A stretch of DNA of 20,788 nucleotides from a virus, in IMG/VR virus record IMGVR_UViG_3300047548_002047, positions 1 through 20,788 of that record, one strand, 5' to 3'. The notes beneath the pieces are model-generated. The model was not told the DNA's origin. It saw only the letters and a list, made by a program, of their open reading frames with translations, and made no database searches. Made by a program: the position numbers and the translations under genes. This document shows, piece after piece, positions 14,645 through 20,788 of the stretch; position 1 is the stretch's first letter, and each line of letters starts with the position of its first letter.

Positions 14645-16790
14645 CGTTGCGTTCCTGTTCAAAAATCAGCTGTTGCAGGTGTACCTCGTCTGCCTGCTGC
14701 AACCTCTGCATGTGTTCGGTTTGCTGCCACTGCAGTCGTGCGGCCTGTGCCGGTGCCATACCCTGCTGTTTGTACTGAGTATCAACCAGTCTGCCAACAG
14801 CTCGGGCCTGCAAATCCTGGGCAGCGGCTTCAGCTTTCTGGATGTCTGCCTGTGTCTTTGCAGCCTCAAGTTGAGCCGCTTGCTGCTGCATCTGCAGCAC
14901 GGCGGGGTCTGGCTGCGGCGGTTGCCACGGACCGATCAACAACGGCTCGATGTTGCGGATCTGCATCGCAGATGCGTACAACTGCATAAACCCGTTGAGC
15001 GGGTCTGTGTTTCCCGTCTGTCCGGCGTACTGCTGAAGCACCGGCAGCCAGAACGGCGCGATCTTTTCGAGCTGTGCGATGTCGCGGTCGCGGTCCGGAC
15101 GTGCCATGTCTGTCGCTTCAACCGAGACGTCCACTTCTTGAATCATTCGGTCGAATGGCATGGACCGCACAAGCTGCTCCCAGCACATCGCGCCCCAATC
15201 GCCGAGCAATCCGGCAAGCCCTGGACCGGCCATGTACTGAGCAGACAGCCAGAGCTCTTTCTTGCCGATGTTTCTCACCGCGGTTGCAACATCCTGTGCC
15301 ATCTTCTCAGGGCGAACTTGGCTTGCTTGCTGCCTCAGTGAGATGTCGGCAGTCACACGGGCCTGTCGCTGGCTGACACCGTACGCCGTGTCATCAAGGC
15401 CTGTGGTCAGTTTGAACTGGTTGTCAAGATACTGGATCCACCCCAGCAGGTCACCCTGCACCTCAGGACGCCGGATAAACTGCACGACTTGGTCAAGTGG
15501 CAAACCGGCGGCGCTGTTGACTTTGATGAAAGCTGGGTTCTGTTCGCTCTGAATGGCGGCCTGCACGTCCCCAACGACGTGCTCAAGTGCTGCGATAATA
15601 TCTCGGCGACGGTCCCACGACAGCTCCAGCATGGTGACCAACAACAGGTTCATCGCCAACAAAGCGCCAAGACCGGGCGTGAATGGAGCCATCGGCCACA
15701 CCGTGTTCGAGATCGGGTAGAAATCGATCTGCTCGAAAGGCCATCGCCGGTCTTTCCACAGCTCAGAAACGGCCCCGAAGCGGCTTGTTCTCCACAACAA
15801 ACAGCCTCGGATCATGTCTGCAGTTCCTTCCTTCACAACCGGTGGTGGCAGGTTGAGAGGGTGCGGCACGTTCATCGACAGGGCCAAGTAGCAGTAGTCA
15901 CCTGACAGCGCGTCTAACGCCTGCCCCAAGTCTGCACGAACGCCCGTTGTCCGGACACCAAGGCCGCACCGCGACCACACCTCATACCACTCCATCTGGT
16001 CTTCATAGACCTTTTGCTGCGCGGTGCTCTCCTGCAGCTTACGATACTCGGAACTGACACTTGTGCCCCGATCCGCGAGGTATCCTGGTGGGTACCCAAA
16101 CCTGCGCTCCACCACGCTGATGGGCTCGACATGTCGGCGTGCACACCACCGCACGTCACGCAGCGTGGGGTCTTTGGCGTCCGGATCCAAAAACAGATTG
16201 TCTACCGTGTCGTGAAACGTGCCAACGCGTGGCTGCGAAGTAACTGGATCGGCAAACGTCTCCGTCCACAGTAATCCCCGACCAGTCACCAGCGCGTCCT
16301 GAATTGCCATCTGAATGTCTCGGACAACGCCGCCGGGGTGCTTTTCGACGATGTGTTCGAGGACTTTCTGGCACAGGTCCGCTCGTACTTGGTTGAGAGC
16401 TGCCTCCATCTGCTGTTGCTGCTGAATCTGCTCTAGGCTCGTTGGGTTGTTGACGCCCAGTGCTTGAGCGTACACCGTTTGATCTGGCTTAGAGCGAACC
16501 ATGACCTGCCGAGAAGGGTGCCGCCAAAACAAACCGGGGCCTATGATCGCAACAAGGTCGGCAGCCCTGTTCAAGCTGATTCGCATGGTTGGCTGCGCAA
16601 GGTCTGGGTAGAACTCGCTGCGAAACTCATCCTGCCACATCGCGTTCGGCGAGTTGCCCATGAAGTGCCGGCAGATTCGAGCTACTTTGTCAAACCGCTC
16701 ACGAGACTTCTGTGCAGCCTGAAATCGTACGAACCACTGTGTGACCAGTGGCTGTAGCAGAAAGTTTTGAATGTCCTGCAAAGTGACCAT
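14601..16790 (-). CDS. Portal protein
   Basis: This 729-residue protein follows the terminase closely and has the size and layout of a large phage portal, which forms the dodecameric ring through which DNA enters the capsid. It begins MVTLQDIQNFLLQPLVTQWF and has a typical helical N-terminus. A Q-run (121-127) follows. The middle includes EQIDFYPISNTVWPMAPFTPG and a long helix-rich stem (QVRPEKMAQDVATAVRNIGK) with 'DISLRQQASQVRPEKMAQDV' reminiscent of portal wing/stem segments. From about residue 620 to the end it is a glutamine- and alanine-rich, highly helical tail (LQMQQQAAQLEAAKTQADIQ), often seen as the portal barrel region. Assignment rests on length, layout and position. Confidence 0.85.
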   Translation of the reverse strand: MVTLQDIQNFLLQPLVTQWFVRFQAAQKSRERFDKVARICRHFMGNSPNAMWQDEFRSEFYPDLAQPTMRISLNRAADLVAIIGPGLFWRHPSRQVMVRSKPDQTVYAQALGVNNPTSLEQIQQQQQMEAALNQVRADLCQKVLEHIVEKHPGGVVRDIQMAIQDALVTGRGLLWTETFADPVTSQPRVGTFHDTVDNLFLDPDAKDPTLRDVRWCARRHVEPISVVERRFGYPPGYLADRGTSVSSEYRKLQESTAQQKVYEDQMEWYEVWSRCGLGVRTTGVRADLGQALDALSGDYCYLALSMNVPHPLNLPPPVVKEGTADMIRGCLLWRTSRFGAVSELWKDRRWPFEQIDFYPISNTVWPMAPFTPGLGALLAMNLLLVTMLELSWDRRRDIIAALEHVVGDVQAAIQSEQNPAFIKVNSAAGLPLDQVVQFIRRPEVQGDLLGWIQYLDNQFKLTTGLDDTAYGVSQRQARVTADISLRQQASQVRPEKMAQDVATAVRNIGKKELWLSAQYMAGPGLAGLLGDWGAMCWEQLVRSMPFDRMIQEVDVSVEATDMARPDRDRDIAQLEKIAPFWLPVLQQYAGQTGNTDPLNGFMQLYASAMQIRNIEPLLIGPWQPPQPDPAVLQMQQQAAQLEAAKTQADIQKAEAAAQDLQARAVGRLVDTQYKQQGMAPAQAARLQWQQTEHMQRLQQADEVHLQQLIFEQERNDVRKQTPSIQKRTG

Positions 16791-16800
16791 GGCTGTCTAC

Positions 16801-17115
16801 TCAGTCACGAAGGTTCATGAATTTGTACACACCGCGCGGCGCCCAGCAGCCCTTCTGTCGCACAAAATCGTTTGTCTGCAAAGCAGGGTCGCCGTACAAC
16901 CGGCAACCTGCATACCGGGTCATACGAGCGGATTGGTCGTGCCCGCTGAAAACGATCAGGTCGACCAAACCGTCCTCGCCAATCGCAGTCACCGTCGCGA
17001 CCTGCATTGGTTCTGTGACAACGGCGTTGGGCCACCAAAACACAGAGTCGCCCAAGGCAACTTGGAGTTTTTTCCCTTCAACAACTACCTCGCGGTACAG
17101 ATCACCAAGCTTCAT
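16801..17115 (-). CDS. Hypothetical protein between terminase and portal, 104 residues
   Basis: The start is ATG (17113-17115), preceded by AAGGTG about seven bases upstream. The product MKLGDLYREVVVEGKKLQVA reads as beta strands: KLQVALGDSVFWWPNAVVTE, then PMQVATVTAIGEDGLVDLIV and a positively charged C-terminus (RQKGCWAPRGVYKF). It may be a small SH3- or OB-like beta barrel, but no named family was recognised. The location between terminase and portal fits an accessory packaging or portal-associated protein. The next gene (portal) begins about ten bases after its stop. Confidence 0.7.
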   Translation of the reverse strand: MKLGDLYREVVVEGKKLQVALGDSVFWWPNAVVTEPMQVATVTAIGEDGLVDLIVFSGHDQSARMTRYAGCRLYGDPALQTNDFVRQKGCWAPRGVYKFMNLRD

Positions 17116-17123
17116 GGTACACC

Positions 17124-18860
17124 TTAATCAGGAGCTCCGAGGAGGACACCAGTTCGGATTCTACCACGTTTACGAGACGCTGCCAAGCCGTCAAAGTACT
17201 TCGTTTCTCTCTCGAACGCGGCCACCCATGGATCGCCCGCCTGCGCGGCGACAGGGTGTGGTTGATATGCTGGGTGGCTGCCGGCCCAGTACTCCCCACA
17301 ATCCAGCACGTCGTGAATCTGACCGTCTGCAAGCCTCTCCTTGACATCATCCTTGTGAACAGCTCGCATGGTGCGGGTCAGCTGTCGTACGAGGTGAGGG
17401 CATGTGTGCAACACGACTCGAAGCTGTGGGCGACCGCACGGACGGTCCGTTCGCATCCAACCACGAAGAGCGGTTGATCGAGTGATCCACACAGGGTCCG
17501 CGACTTGGAAGTGAGATCCTGTGGTGTAGCAGGAGAGACCTTGCGCCAAGAAGTGCTGGCTGTAGTGCGACATCACTCGTAGGTTGTGGCCCATAGGCGT
17601 CTGCTCTCCGGCCTTCTTGTCGATGATGAACCGGCGATATACTCGGTGCTTGTCAGCAAACAGAACTCTCCTGGCAATCTCACGAGCATCAATCCGTTCG
17701 ACTGCGAGCTCTCGGTATATCACAAAATACGGCTCTCCGTCATCCCAGTAATCCGGGGTCGGTACGGCACCCCACAATAGTGCAGGTCTTTGTGTACCCG
17801 GGTCCAAGATCAAGTCTACGGTCCAGTCAGAAGGGGCGTTCCAGTTGTTCTCTCGGAGAGCAACAGCGACTCTGTCTTCTGCTGAAACCTGCAGCCCGAT
17901 TCCGTGCTTAGTCGTACTGAACTCAGGGTATGCGGCCGTGAGGTGCGTCGAAAACTCTCCGAGGTCGCGAGCTCGAATCTGCGCATCAGTCCAGCCGGCT
18001 CTTCGCAAGTCTTTCTGTCTTTGTGCAATGAACGGCGTCTTCGATCCAACAAACTGAAAATTCACGAAATCCGCCCGCGGTTTTTCTCCGCGAGCGACTG
18101 CGTCCATGTCTTCTGTCGTTCGTGCGTACAGGTCTGCCAATGCGCTGCAATTTGGGTCCGGCCAAGAAGACCAATACAGGCGGCCAGCACGGTCAGACAA
18201 TCGGCTTTGCCATTCTGGGTAGTGATTGTCATTTTCAATTTCTTCGTCGATCCAGATACGGTTCACGGGGTCGCCGCGTTTCACCTTCGCGGTGGACGCA
18301 TAGGCGTAAACAACACTCCCGTTTCGCAAAGTCATCGACGTCAGTTTATGCTCGCCGCGGTTCTCCCACGTTTCACTGACGACCATATCGTCGGGGATAA
18401 ATGCAGGACCAGGCATGCGACGGGTGGGGTCGAGATCTTCGTCTCCGGGAACAACACCGGGAGCCCACGCCCGGATAGCCCCTGTCTTCTCGTCGACCAC
18501 CACGTCGAATGCCCCCGGCATCCGCAATAGACGGTACAAGGTCTGACCAATGTGGTTGAGCTGCAGGCCGATCATCCACACGACGACTGGGCGGTTCTGC
18601 CAAGCAGGCTCCCGAACCCGAACACGCGTCCCGTCGTGGAATACGATCTCCCTGTCGAGTAGATACGCTGCGATGATTGCAGCGACAATCATGGACTTGC
18701 CAGACCGCGTACCTCCTCGTACAAGGATTTCAGTCGCATCGCAAGTGATCACGGGCTCTTGGTGCTTCGCAGGGCGAAACACAGAGAAGGCGTCTTGTTG
18801 CTTGCGCTGCAAACGGGCAGCCGCCTGCAACGCCAGTGTGAGGTCTTTCTGTGTGAGCAT
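17124..18860 (-). CDS. terL: Terminase large subunit
   Basis: The protein packages phage DNA into the capsid using ATP and cuts it. The start used is ATG 18858-18860, which shares a base with the upstream stop (TGATG); a GTG just before it is possible. In the 578-residue product, GGTRSGKS (49-56) is Walker A and IWIDEE (202-207) is Walker B with its catalytic Glu. The C-terminal RNase H-like nuclease is supported by acidic residues in DLILDPGTQ (D349 and D353), FIIDKKAGEQ (D414) and HDVLDCGEYW (D517 and D520). RARDLGEF (about 296-303) corresponds to the usual linker 'GEF' segment. No fusion or frameshift is seen. The overall length is typical for a large terminase. Confidence 0.95.
   Translation of the reverse strand: MLTQKDLTLALQAAARLQRKQQDAFSVFRPAKHQEPVITCDATEILVRGGTRSGKSMIVAAIIAAYLLDREIVFHDGTRVRVREPAWQNRPVVVWMIGLQLNHIGQTLYRLLRMPGAFDVVVDEKTGAIRAWAPGVVPGDEDLDPTRRMPGPAFIPDDMVVSETWENRGEHKLTSMTLRNGSVVYAYASTAKVKRGDPVNRIWIDEEIENDNHYPEWQSRLSDRAGRLYWSSWPDPNCSALADLYARTTEDMDAVARGEKPRADFVNFQFVGSKTPFIAQRQKDLRRAGWTDAQIRARDLGEFSTHLTAAYPEFSTTKHGIGLQVSAEDRVAVALRENNWNAPSDWTVDLILDPGTQRPALLWGAVPTPDYWDDGEPYFVIYRELAVERIDAREIARRVLFADKHRVYRRFIIDKKAGEQTPMGHNLRVMSHYSQHFLAQGLSCYTTGSHFQVADPVWITRSTALRGWMRTDRPCGRPQLRVVLHTCPHLVRQLTRTMRAVHKDDVKERLADGQIHDVLDCGEYWAGSHPAYQPHPVAAQAGDPWVAAFERETKYFDGLAASRKRGRIRTGVLLGAPD
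17975..18007 (-). repeat. 33-bp segment of the terminase also found in the upstream gene (30/33 match)
   Basis: This stretch and 19753-19785 differ at only three of 33 bases, including 19 identical bases in a row. In the protein the copy encodes RRAGWTDAQIRA. Both copies are in the same orientation, 1778 bases apart. Confidence 0.75.
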
Positions 18861-20788
18861 CACTGCACCCCACCGTACTGATTGAACCGACCGGCGGCTT
18901 GCTGCAAGAGATACTGCCCAATCGGACTCATGAGAGACGGCAGCTCAGACCTGTCAAGTGGCGACCGAGAGCGTGTCACACCAAACAGCTCCCCAAAGGT
19001 CTGCCGTGCACGCGGAGACGCCTGCATCAGCCTCTGAGGCATCATCGCACCACCGCTTTGGTAGGCGTCTTGCATGTTGCGTTGCAAACGGGACAGAGGG
19101 CCTTGCAGAGCTGGAGACGACGTGTTGACGCCCTGCAGCAGTGCTGCTTCGATGGCGTCTGCGACTTGCTCCTCGATTGCTTTTTGCTGCATGCTGCCAA
19201 CCATGTTTTGATTTGCAAACACATCCCCCCGCAGCCAATGCACCAGCTCGTGTGGAGCCGTTGCCGGGTTTGCCTGAGACCCGAACACTATGTTTCCCGT
19301 GAGGCCTTGCGGCTCTCGGAAAGACATGTCAATCCGTCCATACGCGTTCGGGGCGCGAACGGTTTCTTCAGGAAACACAGCAGATGCTTGCTCTGGAGAA
19401 GCAACCATGCCAACCGGGGACATCGGTCTTTCAGGTATCGCAGGCGTCGACGGCGCAAAAGCACTGGCTTGGTTGGCACGAGACTGCCGCATACCTTCGA
19501 CGATCTGCAACGCTGCGTCTCGGGCTTGCTCTGGAGTGGAATAGACGGGCCAATAGTCACTCTGCTCAGCCATCGCAGGGACCGCCCACTCCCCGTCAAT
19601 TTTAGCCGCAAACCCCCGCATCGGCCGTATAAGCCGTCGACGGTCTGCCGTCATGGAGACCGATCGTGGGTGGATAGTGATTTCCGGATCCACTTGGTTG
19701 TAGTCAGAGTACGTGACGGGTTGGGTTGAAGGCCCACCCAGATTCAGTGCTTGAATCTGCTCGTCTGTCCAGCCGGCTCTTCGCAGAGCAATTCGCCGCT
19801 GCACCGGATCCACTTGGTTGTATTCTGCCGAATTCAATCTCAACCGGCTGTTCGCAAGTTGCCGGCCTTCGGTCGGTGTCAAACCACCAACCAATGTCTC
19901 AACTGCATCATCCACACCTCGCTGTGCCTGTGTGGCGTTAATCTGTGCAGCCAAAGCTGCATCCGAGGCAGAGTCAGCCTGCTCACGCCGAAGCTCAGCA
20001 GCAACAGCACGAGCTGCAGACCCTCTCTGCGTATCAATTTTGTTTTCCATCCGCCGTGCAGCTGCCGCCTGTTTGGCAGCCTCCTGTGCGGCCCGACGCT
20101 CAGCTTGCATTGCCTCTTGCCGAGGTCTAATCGCAGCTTCCAACCGCTCAAGCTCTGGGTCTGCCTTCGTGGTCCTTTGTGTGACAGGATTCAGCACTGT
20201 ATCGTCAGGCTGAAATGCCACAGTCAGATCCTGAACGCCGGGGTTTGGTTTAGGTCGCAGAAGTCGACGTGCTTCTGTGGACGAAACACCTGACAAGGCT
20301 GTGTCTACAATGTCAGAAAGCTGCTGCTCTCCACGAATGTTCTCTCTACGTAACGAAGCGTTGACCGCGCGGATGGCGGCGTCCAAGGGGTCCTCTGGTT
20401 TTTTAACTCGCGGTTTACGAACAGGCCTGGTCGTTGGTGCCGCTGGCGTTTCGACCGGCATCGGAGCTGGATCAGGCAGCACAGCCTCGATCGGGTTTTT
20501 GGGCGTTGCTTCAGTCACAGACTGCTGGGCCGCTGCTGCCATCGCAGCCTGTGCAGCAGGCCCGTCGGCCGCAGTCGGAGGAACGGCTTCACCCCGCGTA
20601 CGGTCCCAGCCTGTCCACTCCCACTGCTTGGTAATACCGTTCCACTTGTGCTTTTCTCTCCGGCCAAAAACAAGCTCTTTTTTGCTCGCCAGTTCGTCAA
20701 GGGTTGTCGCCGGCGTTTGAAGTAGAGCCATCTCTTGTGGAGTGAACATCTGCTCTACAGAAGGGTTCGTGCTCAACCAATTCTGCAA
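18860..20788 (-). CDS. Alanine-rich protein with an HELVH zinc-protease-like motif, N-terminus truncated by window edge
   Basis: At least 642 residues are in the window; the frame is open at the right edge, where the first codon is TTG, so the true start is probably outside. Residues 1-205 are Ala/Pro-rich with few folded segments. About 205-290 is a charged helical region (ERLEAAIRPRQEAMQAERRA). Residues 323-368 carry two YNQVDP copies around LRRAGWTDEQIQALNLG. At 513-517 HELVH matches the zincin HExxH motif, with EEQVADAIEAAL (539-550) as a possible third-ligand helix. The ending is FNQYGGVQ. No other protease feature is visible. Its place directly before the terminase suggests a virion or head-maturation protein; an alternative is an ejected protein that acts on the host. 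Confidence is high for the gene and low for protease activity. Confidence 0.72.
   Translation of the reverse strand: MQNWLSTNPSVEQMFTPQEMALLQTPATTLDELASKKELVFGRREKHKWNGITKQWEWTGWDRTRGEAVPPTAADGPAAQAAMAAAAQQSVTEATPKNPIEAVLPDPAPMPVETPAAPTTRPVRKPRVKKPEDPLDAAIRAVNASLRRENIRGEQQLSDIVDTALSGVSSTEARRLLRPKPNPGVQDLTVAFQPDDTVLNPVTQRTTKADPELERLEAAIRPRQEAMQAERRAAQEAAKQAAAARRMENKIDTQRGSAARAVAAELRREQADSASDAALAAQINATQAQRGVDDAVETLVGGLTPTEGRQLANSRLRLNSAEYNQVDPVQRRIALRRAGWTDEQIQALNLGGPSTQPVTYSDYNQVDPEITIHPRSVSMTADRRRLIRPMRGFAAKIDGEWAVPAMAEQSDYWPVYSTPEQARDAALQIVEGMRQSRANQASAFAPSTPAIPERPMSPVGMVASPEQASAVFPEETVRAPNAYGRIDMSFREPQGLTGNIVFGSQANPATAPHELVHWLRGDVFANQNMVGSMQQKAIEEQVADAIEAALLQGVNTSSPALQGPLSRLQRNMQDAYQSGGAMMPQRLMQASPRARQTFGELFGVTRSRSPLDRSELPSLMSPIGQYLLQQAAGRFNQYGGVQ
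19684..19702 (-). repeat. 19-bp direct repeat, copy 1 (YNQVDP codons)
   Basis: On the plus strand CCGGATCCACTTGGTTGTA occurs here and again at 19804-19822, exactly 120 bases (40 codons) apart in the same orientation. Both copies read the same frame and encode YNQVDP. Confidence 0.85.
19753..19785 (-). repeat. 33-bp segment shared with the terminase gene
   Basis: Copy of the segment at 17975-18007 with three mismatches. It lies between the two 19-bp direct repeats and encodes RRAGWTDEQIQA. Confidence 0.75.
19804..19822 (-). repeat. 19-bp direct repeat, copy 2 (YNQVDP codons)
   Basis: Second copy of the 19-base direct repeat, flanking the terminase-like segment on the other side. Confidence 0.85.

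Noticed and set aside
16407-16427. Poly-glutamine run in the portal as a microsatellite
   Set aside because: The codons (CAG/CAA) are mixed and the run is short, so there is no clear slipped-strand repeat.

Overview
The window looks like part of the structural (late) gene cluster of a tailed double-stranded DNA bacteriophage or prophage. The evidence is a large terminase with its ATPase and nuclease motifs, a long portal-like protein, and a run of head-tail joining and tail proteins. Every gene I can support lies on the minus strand, so transcription runs from right (20788) to left (1). The DNA is fairly GC-rich by eye. I see no tRNA, rRNA, CRISPR array, integrase, insertion sequence, clear promoter or clear terminator. 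The cluster enters at the right edge and leaves at the left edge inside open genes. The host cannot be read from this window; some small-protein styles remind me of phages of Planctomycetota-like bacteria, but that is only an impression.

Layout in transcription order: (1) 20788-16801, a packaging block: a 5'-truncated Ala-rich protein with an HELVH zinc-protease-like motif, the large terminase, and a 104-residue protein. (2) 16790-12143, head and joining proteins: portal, a 231-residue unknown, a newly noticed 44-residue gene, a head-tail adaptor-like protein and a tail-terminator-like protein. (3) 12131-7303, tail proteins: a tail-tube-like protein, a cysteine-containing protein, a proline-rich protein that overlaps it by 110 bases, a 252-residue tail protein and a hub-like protein. 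(4) 7316-3391, an unusual accessory-looking block: one beta-rich protein, two tandem cysteine-rich paralogues, a small CGCDERK protein, and a fused phosphoribosyltransferase/HAD enzyme. (5) 3341-1, a 980-residue low-complexity protein and the start of another large protein that runs off the left edge.

The genes are packed almost without gaps. Many junctions are ATGA, GTGA or TGATG overlaps, or the stop codon sits inside the next Shine-Dalgarno sequence, so translation is probably coupled through the operon. The largest non-coding gap is 49 bases (3342-3390). No major capsid protein and no classical tape-measure protein is recognisable in their usual places.

The most interesting parts are the accessory block at 3391-7316, the protease-like protein before the terminase with its short segment shared with the terminase, and the missing capsid and tape-measure genes. 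All functional calls rest on reading motifs, composition and gene order by eye, without database searches.
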